This document shows, piece after piece, positions 13,001 through 25,500 of a stretch of 64,000 nucleotides of DNA. This DNA is from Neelides folsomi (taxonomy: Eukaryota; Arthropoda; Collembola; Neelipleona; Neelidae). The stretch spans positions 62,001 through 126,000 of the forward strand of contig JAQGBZ010000101.1 of assembly GCA_034687125.1 (NCBI GenBank). The letters are read 5' to 3'. How positions within the stretch are numbered: the stretch's first letter is position 1; every line of letters begins with the position of its first letter. Position numbers and translations under genes: made by a program. Under the pieces are notes generated by a model, which made no database searches, had not been told where the DNA came from, and saw only the letters and a program-made list of their open reading frames with translations.

Positions 13001-13520
13001 GTTTACTCATTAATAAAAAGTCGAAATGAATGAGTGAGAATTAAATCATCCTATGATGTATTTGTGCATACATTACTTGCATACTTGATACGAATCTCAT
13101 TGAATAATTAAATATTTTTCACATATCAATATTTACTCACCACTTGCAAATTGACGTGTAAACACCATCAGTTTTCGACATTTCGTACGCGAGTTCAGGA
13201 AAAGTTCTGAGGAAACCCATAAGGGAAAACACAGCCAAGAAACTGTTCCATGCCGTCAGAACCTTCTTAAACTGAAAAGGCGGTCTTGAGCTCATCGCCG
13301 CTTTGGTTCGGAAACAGAGGAGCACATATGTAAAAGAAATGAGTAAAGAAAGAGTTCCATAGCGGCCAAATACTCTTCGCCACCAAGAGAGCTTCACCGA
13401 TTCCCAGGAAAACACGTCCATGTAGGGCGGATCTCTGGACAAAAACGGTGAGAGCTCAGTGGAAATAAACGCCGAGTTGGGGAAGAGAGTTGAGTTGTTC
13501 ATCCTGGCCGAGAGACTCAA
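10071..13520 (-). CDS. ELOVL6-like fatty acid elongase, copy 2
   Basis: Five exons: 13520-13141, 10906-10787, 10672-10546, 10411-10303 and 10207-10071, giving 290 residues. The 2.2-kb first intron contains a foldback element. The histidine box is H166-W-Y-H-H170, followed by [23 protein letters not shown] ends exon 3; exon 4 has LQLLQMILG. The family role is ER condensation of malonyl-CoA with long-chain acyl-CoA. Exon lengths 120/127/109/137 equal those of copy 1, showing descent by duplication. The first exon has two possible starts (Met1 or Met7, reading MNNSTLFPN); the upstream one is given. The C-terminus LKKD is only a weak di-lysine signal. The gene converges on copy 1 and is tandem with copies 3 and 4. 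Confidence 0.9.
12311..12786. repeat. long foldback (inverted-repeat) element in the elongase 2 intron
   Basis: The sequence 12311-12490 is the imperfect reverse complement of 12621-12786; matching blocks include GTGCACAAGAGAATAGAAAA and AAATGTTTTAACATTCAT. Complementarity resumes towards the centre, for example TTAGTAAGGTAAATATAATTG against CAATTATACTTACTA, leaving a short loop near 12550-12565. The whole ~476-base unit can fold into one hairpin. This suits a non-autonomous foldback or MITE-type transposon, but no coding part or clear target duplication is seen. Confidence 0.65.
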
Positions 13521-13708
13521 TCAGAGTGAGTTTGTCTGGTGTGCAAACTTCTTTTTCTTTCGCACGAGGATGCCTGACCGCGTACATTCTTAGCGTATTT
13601 CCCCAATGTATAACACTTAAATTATGTACCTTCAATTACAAAATACGTATATGAATTCATGACCCATCCCATGATCTTACTCATTTACAACACAGTGCAA
13701 TTACGCGA

Positions 13709-13930
13709 ATGCAAATTCTACCTATTCATATAAAACAGAGGTACCTGCTTAAATGTAATAGAAATTTTAGCATTACTTTGACCATCACCTTTTCAATATT
13801 ATTATTAATCATAGTAGCTTCACAGTGCAGTGCATATGATTGGAATCAATTAGGGAACTTCCTTAATATAAAATTGCAATTATATACTCCTCGGTTGATA
13901 GCCATCCTTGAAAAGGTTGGGGAAAAATAA
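13709..13930 (+). CDS. possible small secreted or membrane peptide
   Basis: This 73-codon frame starts at an ATG. After a basic N-terminus (KQRYLLKCNRN) it has a hydrophobic run SITLTITFSILLLIIVAS, then QCSAYDWNQLGNF and a basic end. The run could be a signal peptide with cleavage near QCSA. It lies 190 bases upstream of and divergent from elongase 2, in promoter territory, and has no visible introns or relatives. It may be chance in AT-rich DNA. Confidence 0.22.
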   Translation: MQILPIHIKQRYLLKCNRNFSITLTITFSILLLIIVASQCSAYDWNQLGNFLNIKLQLYTPRLIAILEKVGEK

Positions 13931-15413
13931 CATTTCCAAGAAATTTACAGATATAACTCATTCATTGCGATATTATGGTATTATAGGGAATGCCAAAATT
14001 TAATATACTCATTTACTTACTTAAATGCGATACGATTTATATAGTGTGTATATATTACCTCTAATATTCTGAATACTCTATAAATACATAATAATTTCAT
14101 TATAGAAATGAAATCTTTTAATTATTGTAGCTTTTTACATTACATTTTGAACGCAATTGAGTAAATTATGGGTATTATAATAACATAGTTAATATTTCCT
14201 GTTTCACATTAATGCCAGTGAAGCATTTAAATTTTAGTTTATTATAATAATATTTAACATGATTGAAAATCTTGTGGATTTTATAAAAATGAAATTTAAT
14301 CTTGACCACCTTCAAATAACACATCTTATACAAACACATGCATTCATAATATACTATTGTATATTATATATTACTTGTTATGTATTAAGTATGTATGCAA
14401 TATGTATTTGTATTGCAATTACATAATTTTCGATATGTGACATTGAATAGTTAAATTATACACTATATCTAGAATGTGGTTTCATTAACTTTGAAAGTTA
14501 ATCAAGTTCAAATATCGAAATTGGAGAGAATCACCTTTACGCTTCAATTTAAGGCAACAGGATCAGCCTTATTTATTTGAGTACACATTTATAGATAATG
14601 CATTTTTAAGGGAAGATCCTTTTTCTTCCCTCTATGCACTAATCAATACCGGACACCTGCCGACCTTCTTTTCAAGAATACTCACTTTGAGTAATCTCAT
14701 AATCCTCTCATTCCTCTCCGTTTTCTTAATATAGACTATCATTATTATATGCATTTCTTGCGTTAAAGGAACTATTTGAACCTTATAGTTCATCTTAGAA
14801 GTTCAAACTTTCTGTACAAAGTAACATTACGTTTGTTTAAAATTATATTATTGCACAATATGTAATAATGATCGAGAAAGAATACACAAATGCTGATCTA
14901 TTGTATAATTGAAATGATAGTACTCTTACCTATATTAGCAGGCTACGGTTTGCCATCTTAAATATAGGTATGTATTTAAAGGTATAATCATTTCAAACCA
15001 ACCCCTATTTATTGCAATTTAAATTTTATCATGCAACAGGCAATAAGAGAATCGAAAAGTTTTTACGATACAATAATTATTGTAATACACGCACTTTAAT
15101 TAAACCTTTACTTTTTTCAAGATAAATTAAGTATTTAAAAAGGTGAAATTAAAAGGATGTGGTCAATTACTTTATTACTTCATTAGTTTAATAATTATTT
15201 TCATATGATAAAGTCAACACCCCTCAATGTCATTTATTCATATTGATATTAGCAGAGAAAATGCAGTATTCTTCAGCGGAATATTAAATTAACCGGTTTT
15301 GTCAGATGAGCTTGAATCATTTAAACCTTATATATATAAATATGTACTTAAGATAGTATGGAAGTATTGTAGTGGATATTTATTATTATCATCATATTTA
15401 ATAAAGGCATGTA

Positions 15414-15944
15414 CAGGGTGGCCCTTTAGTCGAGTAGTTTTTTTAAATCAGTAATTACTTTTTTATTCAGTAACCGAATTTCAATTAAATTTTCAAGTAT
15501 ATTACTTATATATCATACTATATAAATAATTAACATTAATTCGTTAATTGAGCCCCAGTGTCTTTAAATTTTTTAACTAACCTTCTAATTGTGTTAGAAC
15601 TTGGAACTGGAGAATCAAATGGCTAACGCCGAGTAACTTCAACTGAGTTTTGAACTTGAGCAAAAGACTCTATTATATAAACCCTCTCCTCTTTGTTTAA
15701 ACGCCGGTTTTTATTCATTTTGAGAGAAAAATGAAAACGAAAAAATGAAAAGTAAAAACCGGGAAGACTTTCTTAAAGAAAGCAGCTGTCGCTTATTTAG
15801 GGTTTAACCATTTCAGCTAATAGTTTGCTATATAATAAAGCAACTTATTTCCCATATAATAACCATCTTAATTGTTTTTAATAATTAACCATTTTAAAGT
15901 TATAATTTATTAAAAATAAACTACTCGACTAAAGGGCCACCCTG
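15414..15944 (-). mobile_element. mariner-type deletion derivative
   Basis: The ends are inverted repeats: CAGGGTGGCCCTTTAGTCGA at the left and its complement at the right, extending to about 30 bases. Both are flanked by TA (15412-15413 and 15945-15946), the mariner/Tc1 target duplication. Inside, the minus strand carries the beginning of a transposase DNA-binding region (start MNKNRRLNKEERVYIIESF, then an in-frame stop, then NTIRRLVKKFKDTG). The rest of the transposase, including any DDE/D catalytic domain, is missing. At 531 bases the element is a non-autonomous remnant. Confidence 0.8.
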
Positions 15945-17222
15945 TATGTTCGAACGACATGAACTTAAAAGTTCAACCAAATGTCTTGAAGGTTTACGGA
16001 GGAATCCAGGAAATCCCAAGTAGGTAAAAAACAGAACCAACTACTCGGCATAATGCTATTTGTCTTTAACTTTTAGTATAAAACATTGTGTCTCATCGCG
16101 TCGTATGTATCTGTACATTCAAAACGAAGCAGATACAAGCTGATTGAATTTTGATGTTTATTAGAATACTTAAACTGGTTTTCAACATCCCTAATAAAAT
16201 GCAATCACGGCAAGCTTTTAATTCTAAAAGTGTTAATAATTAACATATCTTATAAATGATTCAAGGGCAAGCATTTTATCCGTACTCGTGTAGTAGATAA
16301 TATATAAATATCTATCTAAATGTAGGTATATTTAATTAAAAGTATATTAATAAACGAGTTAAAGTTGGCATTATTCTTCCCTCCTTGCCATTTAATTGAA
16401 ATAACTTCCAAAATGTGCGCAATGTTGTATTACAAGTGCAATTTAATATAAAAAGTGAACTAAAAAATAAGATAAGTAACTGGTATTATTTTCAACCAGT
16501 CTTTCTATTATTCAATGCATCAATATGCTAAATTATGTGCTAAGTATTTAATGATTAATTACTCGGTGAAAGTTATATTGGTAGAAGTATTTGAAGAAGC
16601 GCATATGAATAAATTCTATACATACTCTCTATCTTCAGACAATTATGTAAATGTAAATAAATTTTAAGTTTTAAGTGTATGAGATGTATCCTCCATATTT
16701 AACATAAATGTTTAAATAATAATCTTTAATTCGTTCTCAATCATTTATATTTACTTTATAATTAAAAATTATTGATAAATTATCAATTACTAAAATAAAT
16801 AATTTTTATTATATTTATTATATACATATTTTACAATTCATCTTATAAATATTATAAAAATCAAGTTTAAAAAGATTGAGGAAGATGAAAGTAATCTCAT
16901 TTTCAAATTTATACATAATTATATAATATAATATAGCATTTTTAGAATAATAATGACACAAAGTTTTTTTTATATTAACAAGATGAAATACAACCATAAT
17001 TATACATAAATATTTTATGAATACTAATTGTTAGTAAATAAATACACATTATTTTATATTGTCTATCTAAATACATAATTCTAATTAATAGGCACATAAA
17101 TTGAAAATAGCAATATTATTAAATTATACATAATTTATCTTTTCTACCAGAAAGTAAATGGTAAAAACAATTCGTTTCAAATTTTTGACATGGAGAAAGT
17201 TTTTGAAAAAGGGACTGGAACT

Positions 17223-19158
17223 TCATGCAAGTTTTTGCACTTTGGTTTTTTGCGTAAAATAATTTTGACGGAAGTATTCGGCAAAGAGGATGAAGTAGGA
17301 AGCGTACATTAGCATCGCCATGTTCACTGACTTGTACTCTGTGAGACAGCCTCCTCCAAAGGCTATGTTGAAACAATGAGAAATATTCATTTAGTTAATC
17401 TTTTTCTTAATGGTCGTTTAAAGGTCATTGCTCATTTAATTCATAATTTCATCCTCATTTAGGCATATTTAAACGTTAAATCCTTGCATTATCTCATTCT
17501 CATTTAATTAAGATCGGTTCAATTGTACAACTTTTAAAATGAGTTTAGAGTTAAATGAGGTTTGGGATTTGTGATTGAAAATACCTTTATTGTAAAATGC
17601 GAAGCAGCAGACAAAAACCCCTACAACCATTTGACTCAATTGAATCGTCGTTATACACATGGCCAAATATCTCGGCATTTTGAACCCAGCAGCCTGTAAA
17701 GAAATCTCAAATTAGCGAACCTTGTGTTTTATAGTGAGCAATGAAGCTGGGAGAGATTTTTTACCATTAGAGCAAAGTAGGCGTACATGAGAGAGTGAAC
17801 AAAGTAATTCACCTGAAAGAATTATAAAATAGAAATTAATCGTATCCTAATTACTAATTGCTTCAAATATGATAATCCTCATCAAAAGCTTACAAATGAA
17901 AACCAGGCAATGACCGGATCATAATAGGGATAGAAATACCAACAGTAGATCATAACCTAAAATAGAAAGTAAAAATGATTAAAAGGGTTAATTATTTTAT
18001 ATGACCCATAAGATGTAATATTGGCTCAATTAAGGCCCAAGTCTATTTTTTATTTAATGAAGTCTGTTCCTAGCTTGGATTGTGTGGTTTGTTACTTACC
18101 GTGATATGATGGTACCTATAATAGAAAAAACACCACTTTAGTAAATAAAAAACTGACAATTTTCAAGAAAATTTTTGTATTAACATTATGAAAAAAACCA
18201 ATAAGGAAAGTTCTACACCATTTATCCATTTACACACATAAAATAATATATATGTAATTACAGAATATATATTATATCTAATTATATCTAATTTACTCTA
18301 TATTATATAATTTCTCATCATTTCAATGTTAGAAAAACATACCAATGGAGAAAAATGAGATTTTTCTTTCTGAGGATGATGAAAGCAGTGTCTCCCAACT
18401 CAACTACTTTTGAGAGCATAAATAAAATTCCCCAAAACGCGGTTCCGTAGCTGTGTTCTGTAAATCTGTTAAATAATAAATAAATTAAGCAATTTAACTA
18501 AGTTAATCATTATTTAAAATTTGTAAGTATGGCTATAATGGGTCTGAGAATGGGAGTTCGTTAAAGCGTGGGATTAAAGGGGAAGGAACGGTTCGCTTCC
18601 AATGAATGTCAAGGAAGTGAATATATGAATTTTATAAGCTTTAATTCAATATTGAAATACTTTATACAAGCATGTGTGTAAATGGAAATCCTTATTATTC
18701 ATACGAATTACATGCATTGAATAACAAATTGTAAATATCTTGATCTACAGCCGTTTAATGTCTTATCTATGGGAGTTGGCTCATCAAATTAAATTAGTAT
18801 TTAGAGTAAAAAAAGTTCAAAATTGTGCAAACCTTTGACAAATGGAGTGGAATAAACCATATTTGAGATTGAAGGCAAATTCAGGTAAAGATCGAAGGAA
18901 TCCCGTAAGAGAGAAAAGGGCTAATCCCGTATTCCATAAAACGAGCCATTTTTTCAAATCCATTGGAGAACGATCCTTCATCCATTTTTGACCACGATGA
19001 ATGAGGAACATATAAATGCCCGAAATATACAAAGTCACTGTCCAATTAGCAAAAACCCATCTTCTCCAATAATGAACATCGAATTTTTCAAATTCGAAAT
19101 TCTTAGTGAAGGAGGGATCGAAAGTGATGGGGAATTCTTCGAATGACACGTTACTCAT
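17223..19158 (-). CDS. ELOVL6-like fatty acid elongase, copy 3, with extra introns
   Basis: Seven exons: 19158-18833, 18465-18343, 18115-18100, 17956-17894, 17812-17765, 17693-17585 and 17362-17223, giving 274 residues. The 127-base exon of the other copies is here three exons of 16, 63 and 48 bases (sum 127). The 16-base microexon encodes the end of W150 and Y-H-H-I-T, so the histidine box H149-W-Y-H-H153 is spread over exons 2 and 3. [24 protein letters not shown] and the usual ELO ending are present. Every junction has GT-AG and keeps phase, so the gene looks intact. The role is the ER condensing step of fatty acid elongation. The C-terminus QKLA is not a canonical retrieval signal. Confidence 0.88.
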
Positions 19159-21807
19159 TGTTTATCACAATTATCTAATACTGATCTTGGAACCTTAAAC
19201 CCAACTTAGGTTAAACTCAATTTTACTATAGATATTTGATGAAAATCCTCTTGCACGTATGCGATTAAGAGGACGAGTGGATGGGGAATTTGAGTAGAAC
19301 TTGAACCCTGTCGCACCTTGGGTTAAGTCAGAACAAGTGTTGGGAGGAGGCTGGATGTGGTTGGCGGTCGTGGAGCGACTGTGGATAAAAAGATTCAAGT
19401 AGGATAAAGGGAACCTCCACTCATGCTGAACCTCAAAACTCAACAAGACGACGTCAGTATAAATTATCCATCTCTGAACTAAGCGAGAAGGGGGCCATTA
19501 AGAAAGAAGCAATGTAATAGTTATTTGGCATATAAATATTGAGGGAGCAATTTACTAACCAATTCACTTGTGAACCGCATAACCATTTTTTACATTTATT
19601 ATATTAAATTGTAATTTGAGTAATTAAAAGCATATAAGAAAATGCATTTTACGGCACGAATCTCATTCTACTTTCAGGAGAATTTTCATGATGAATGAAT
19701 TAACTTAATTAACTAACACTTACATAGTGGACTCAATACCCATCGCATGTGTATTAGGTTTTATTCGGATCATCGTTTAAAATAAATTTACTTACTAATA
19801 GTTTCCCCCTTGAGAAATTCCATGTAATTTCCCATTAAGAATTTCTTACAGTAATAATTAATCCACATACTACCTAGTATAATAGTAGTTATAAGTTTTT
19901 ATAAGTATTAGGTATCTATTAAGATATTACGGTGGAACCCGAAGTACGTAACAGGTTTACAGGAAGGATGAACGAGAATTATACATATTTTATTATACCT
20001 CTATGTAAATATGTAGGTTCAATGTAATGTAATTCAATAAATTTTTCAAAAATAGGAACAAATAACAAATTACGTAGATTTTAAATAAATGGGGAAAATT
20101 AATTTATTTATTTATTCAAGATTTTAAGAAATTGGTATTTAAATCATTTATCATATTATCATTACATTGATTGACAATTAAATTCCTTTTAATGTTAACT
20201 TGTTTCTTTGCTAGAAAAGTCTGGAAATTTTTGTTCACGTACGTATAATTTTATATGAAATGGAATCTTGTATGTACATTTAGATAGAAGAGATCCTTGG
20301 AAAACAAGATTTTTCGTTCAATTTTTTAGTAAGTCTGTATTATAATACATAATAAATGCCTGTCTTTTAGTTAAATCCTAAGCAAGTTACATTAATGTGC
20401 GTATGACTTGGAACTTTAACCAATTGTTTAAGGAGATAGTTAGTTTTTACAAACTTATGCTTTTGAACTTAAATGTTAAAAAAACAATACCTTACCATTA
20501 GATTATTTTGTATCATTGACCATTGATATTCCCATACTGCTATATTTATACATGGTTATTGTTAGATTATATAATGTACTATATTTATACTCATTGTTCA
20601 ATTAAGATAGCTTGTATAAATTGTGTGTTGTGTGCATGAATTTTAAATGATTTAAACTATAATGTTTAAAAAGGGAGTAGGAGTTTTACAATTAAAAAAT
20701 TGCTCTTTTCTGAGTTTTTATTTTACTTGAATGCACGTATGGATGTATGTAACTGATGTATGCAATGTAAATATACCTATGTATGCTATACTATAAAACT
20801 ATAAACATATCGACAGTATGAAAAGAAAGAAATACTTGTTACATTATATAATACACTATAGAAAATGAGAAAGGAGTTTAATTGGCTCATATTAGTAAGT
20901 ACAATAACACAGACAAACTAAATTAGTTTTTCCATAAAATAAATTCATTTCTCATGCTTAATAAAGGGGTTAGATTAGGTTAAATTATTAAACATTCACT
21001 TTTCTCGCAGATAGAATATTAGTTAAATATTTATTTTATTCCTATTAAATTATACAAACTTACAAGTTGGACATCATTTTGGTAAGCTAGAACATGCTAT
21101 TACATAGTCAGTAAATTATCTAACAAAATAATTAATCATTAATTTCAGAAAAATATTTTTAATTACTTGTCTAAAGAAATTAATTCAAATTCATTAAAAA
21201 CTATTAAATGGTATTACATAATATTTCAATGATTTCCGACTTATTAAAAGTGCATTGTAGTGCATTAGATTGTTATTATTTTAAAGTTGGAAATCCTAGA
21301 TATCAGTATATGTACCATTTAATAGTTTTTAATGGATAGTAGTTACAAACCCATTGCTGGTCTATCTTAATAAAATTCGGGTGGCTGTCCGTTAGGGCTC
21401 ATTTACTACATTAACAGTTGAAAGAATTCTTGGAACTTTGACTTATTCTAAACCGTAATCAAATAAATAATCCTAATTTAAATACCTTAAATAAACCGCA
21501 TCAATATTTACCTACATAAGAGAGAAATACCTACTCGAATACTCTCCCGTTGAATAAGCTCTTGATTTCCCGGGTTATTCAGCCCTAGTATATTGTGATG
21601 ATATAGAGAATTCATCCTTACATTTACAGTGATAAAAATAACTATGTATATAGTTTACAAGTTTACCTAACTAAATGGGGAATTAAAGGTGGTTTGGAAT
21701 ACTTTTATTTTAAAAAAGACCCTTTGAACATAATTATTTATTTTACTATATTTTTGATACATAGGCAATACATAATGTAAGTAGTCTGGAGCTGGAGTTT
21801 TAAAAAA
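19159..21807. other. intergenic between elongases 3 and 4
   Basis: AT-rich, apart from a less AT-rich ~350 bases directly upstream of elongase 3 (19200-19500) that is probably its promoter and 5' leader. A small palindromic repeat lies at 21192-21335. No coding frame stands out. Confidence 0.45.
21192..21335. repeat. short inverted repeat, MITE-like
   Basis: The left arm begins CATTAAAAACTATTAAATGG and the right arm ends with its complement; pairing resumes inward around GATTTCCGAC / GTTGGAAATC. The ~144-base unit could be a small hairpin transposon or a chance AT-rich palindrome. No coding content. Confidence 0.4.
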
Positions 21808-23136
21808 TTAATCTTTCTTCACTTGCTTCGGCTTCTTCATGTAAGCTTTGATGAAGAAGTTGGCAAATAAGAGGAAGTATGCACCATACATCCCTAGACC
21901 CCAATAAACGCTGCTTATATCAATTTCGCATTGATTGTTTTCAACAAAAGCTAAAAAAATATTTATATTAATTACTGATCTGATGTAATATTAATAAAAA
22001 TATTTTTATAACGTTTAGATATTTGAGTTAATACCGTAAAGGTAGAGAAGGTAAAGTGTGATTGTGACTCCAACGACCATTTGAGATAATTGGAGTAGCG
22101 TGATTAATGAAGAGAATTTTCTTGGCCACTTTTGTCCAGAGGCCTAACAATAAGCAATAAAGTTTCAATGTTATAAAAAGTTACAATTTTTCCATAATTC
22201 AATTTTAAATCAAATGAAACAAAGTTTATTAAAAATTTCGACTTACGACTATGGCATAGTATGCGTACATCACAGCATGAATAAATGAATTGATAGACCC
22301 GAACCATCGATAAGTTGAAGTATATGTCTCATAAAAATACCACGAGTAAAGATTGACTGTCACATGATGAAACCTGAAATTATTTATTAAATAAAAATAA
22401 TGACAGTTAATTTTGAGAAAATTCCTCAATTTGAGTTAAAAATGATATTTACCAGTGAAGAAAAATTAATGGAGTTTTCCTTAAAATGATAAAAGCTGTA
22501 TCTCCAAACTCGAAAATTTTTGCAATAACGAATAGCCATCCCCAAAGTGCAGTTGCAGGATTGTGATTGTCTCTAAAAAATTAATTGAAATCCTAGTTAG
22601 TAAAACGATAACCAAATTATAAATACCCAAATGGAGAGATCAAAAATGCTAAAATATATTCTCATAAAATGTATGTTTATTATTTACTTATAGTAATTTA
22701 TATTTATTCATAATTTTCCTTACTTTTTGCACAAACTATGATGAACTCCAAAGTTTGCCAGAATGTAAATCAGTTCAGGAGACACTCGAAAAAAAGTCGT
22801 AATAGAAAATAGTGATAAACCACAGTTCCACAGAATGAGAGATGTCCTCAAGTCATAAGGCTTTCGATTTTTCATCCACGCCTTCCCAACAAATATGAGA
22901 ATGAGGTAAATGAGAGAAGAAAGAACGCAAATATCTACAAAATGCTTTCCCATCCACTGCCGGACTTCTGTCACATTGAAAGCTTCTTCGATCTTCCATA
23001 GTTTGAGATAGGAAGGTTTGACAAGGGCGACTTCTTGGAATCCGCTCCTCATCCTGATATCTCTTTGGCCACTGACGAGGAACTGACTCAACCCAACGAA
23101 TTTTACTAATGAATGAACTTCATTATTTACTTTCAC
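21808..23136 (-). CDS. ELOVL6-like fatty acid elongase, copy 4
   Basis: Five exons: 23136-22724, 22572-22453, 22373-22247, 22143-22035 and 21950-21808, giving up to 303 residues. The histidine box is H177-W-F-H-H181; then SFIHAVMYAYYAIV, which has S where the other copies have Y in N-Y-F; and LQLSQMVVG. The region before the first membrane segment is longer than in the other copies. A later in-frame Met (MRSGFQEVALV, residue 29) is an alternative start. Internal exon lengths 120/127/109 match copies 1 and 2. Role as for the family: ER fatty acyl-CoA elongation. It is the most distal member of the minus-strand trio and has diverged most in the histidine-box region (WFHH rather than WYHH). Confidence 0.88.
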
Positions 23137-25034
23137 TTTATATTTATTACACCTTATAGACTATAATTAATGAGCAATTTGAGGAATATGTCTACTCTCG
23201 CCTCTTTTCATACTCGGTCTTTTCTCACGATATGCTATAGTATGACTGCAACATATACTTAATTTGATGCACATACACGAATATGGTACATAATTAAATC
23301 TAAAGTCAAGATTAACTCAATTTCATTGTTGTTTCTGGTTCTTCCCTTTTCATTGGCGAGGACGTTGTGAAGTTCAATTTTCAATATGATATTATATTAA
23401 AATATTCATTATAACTCTGTTTTAAGACAGGAATATAAGAAAGCGGTATATATATTATGTTGTAAATGTAAGATAACTATAAATACATAAATTTATGTAC
23501 CAACTACACACTATGTATTTATATGTAAATATGTACCATACTTTAACCATACTTATATCTTACTTAATGCTAGTATAATTTATAATTATAAATAATATAA
23601 TCTACATGTTCTGGATCTCCTTATGAGAAAAAATATACTTATCTTTTCAATTTACTCATGTACATACTATTTGTAGTTGTAAGTAATTGGGTCTGCAATT
23701 TAAAACCAGGTAGTTTATGTTACAATATGTACCTATGCATAATATTATTATTATGTACAAATTGAGATACTTATAGTTAGGTTTTAACTTACTTTGACTA
23801 AAATAAAACTAAACGTAGTAAAAATATGGTATAGACATAAAATATTCAATATAAAGAGACGATGTTAATTGTACCAAATGTCATAGAGTGCGTGTACATA
23901 AATATGTATAACTTCATTCATATATCAAATATCTATTTATTTATTAAGACAGACACACACAACACAGATTTAACTTATGGGAAAAACCTACATTAATATA
24001 ATATTTATTATGGTATACGTAAAAAGCGTAAGACATATAAGAATACATAATCGAATTAATGGATTGGATTATATTTAATGTATTAAAGTATTTCTGGAAA
24101 ATCCGGACATAAAGGTAAAGTAGTTAGAGTATAAATAAAAATATTATTACTATTTTCCGTCAGGGTCTAGAGGTTATTTGGAAGTGGCATATGAAATTAT
24201 CTAAGAGGCATCCAACATTTTTAATTGGATAGATGATGAAGTGTGTGATTTTTGCACTGTTCTTTCCATTCAAAGTGAGGATAAATTCACGTTAATGATG
24301 GGAAAATGAACCACTTAATTATATGTTTATAAGTGCAATTCACTAATGAAAATGAAGCTAGCAAAGATGGATTAATGATGTGTGACATAAGTGTCGACAA
24401 CGAGAGCAATGGAATCTCACAATTATTAACGACTACCATATATGGTTGTTACTCTTGAAGAAATAATCGCTTAAATTATTAATTAAATATCCTTTATTAA
24501 AGCTTATAATATAGGTTATTTTAGTAATAACACAATAACAATATAACGCCTTTTAGATAATTAACATTAACACAATATAAAGATTACATTATTAATAAGA
24601 TTTGGTCATGTTAAAACGTACAAAGAGTTTTGTACATTATGAGCATTCATCGATAACAAGGCGTATTCATTGCCTTTTTGAATATTACTTAAATATATAC
24701 CTAGTTATATCGTTTAGTTAAAAATTTATTCAAGCTTTCAATCATTTATAAGCTTATATTTACAAATAAATCAATGCGATATTTGTATAAAGAATTTCTG
24801 TTGTTCCGCATATCAACTTTGTATTTCAAGTTCAAGTAAATACAATAAGTATTACAATATAAGCTATAGGTAATATACTAATATAAATGTACATTGTTTG
24901 TATTGTAATACTAACATTAAGTACTTATTGCCAATTTTCATCTTATAAACTTAGGAGCTATCAAAATATTATGTTATATAAAATAAATATTGGATTTATA
25001 TCAACCTCCTGACGATGGCTGATGATGAGTGTAA
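23137..25034. other. intergenic, nothing recognised
   Basis: AT-rich sequence upstream of elongase 4, extending to the stop codon of the small membrane protein gene. No open frame, RNA gene or repeat end could be supported. Confidence 0.5.
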
Positions 25035-25500
25035 TTATTCAATTGAGTTTAGTTCCCAATGCTTTCTTTCCCATGAACTTTCCTCAAATAGAAAATCTTG
25101 ATTTTGAATATTGGTTTGAGAAGGAAACTCGGATTCTTCCCCAATAGATTCATCTTCGCAATCGTAGCAGCATCCCAAGGTCGCACAAATAATTGATATC
25201 GCACTAATCATAAAGGCGATAAAATATACGACCCAACTGACAAAGCAAAGTTTAATGCAACTGATATCAATATGAATTGATTTGTATAAAATAATAGTTA
25301 ATTTTTATAGGTTGGGAAAAACTGAAGATTGTCAAATACTTAACTTACCCGTATTCTAATGGCCTTAAATGAAAATGAACCGGTTTGTTTTCTTGATAAG
25401 AACTTTTTGTAGTGGTGGATATTGGGAGTGAGAGAACGATTGAATATGTGAAAATTGAAAATGAAAAAAAGTAAAATACTCGAGGCAGGAAGTTGATCAT
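25035..25500 (-). CDS. small type I membrane protein with signal peptide, unknown
   Basis: Two exons, 25500-25349 and 25260-25035, join in phase (GG|T) across an 88-base intron to give 125 residues. It starts MINFLPRVFYFFSFSIFTYS, a good signal peptide. A short extracellular part (~30 residues, with STTTKSSYQENKP) follows, then a membrane segment around CFVSWVVYFIAFMISAISII and cysteines (CATLGCCYDC). The cytoplasmic tail is acidic (EDESIGEESE) and ends in ELNSIE. I do not recognise the family. The model has a normal donor (GTAAGT) and acceptor (ATATCAG). The tail is acidic and Ser-rich, as in many small receptors and adaptors, but no motif is diagnostic. Confidence 0.55.

Larger units (their letters stand above)
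13521..17222. other. intergenic with transposon remnant and one small open frame
   Basis: This 3.7-kb AT-rich stretch between elongase 2 and the stop of elongase 3 holds a mariner deletion derivative (15414-15944) and a short open frame with a signal-anchor-like start (13709-13930). I see nothing else that can be supported. Confidence 0.5.

Noticed and set aside
17119-17376. 85-codon minus-strand frame over the last exon of elongase 3
   Set aside because: It is a shadow; the elongase frame in the same exon carries the conserved C-terminal ELO sequence.
19195-19446. 83-codon minus-strand frame just upstream of elongase 3
   Set aside because: It lies directly upstream of the elongase start in its probable 5' leader and shows no protein features.
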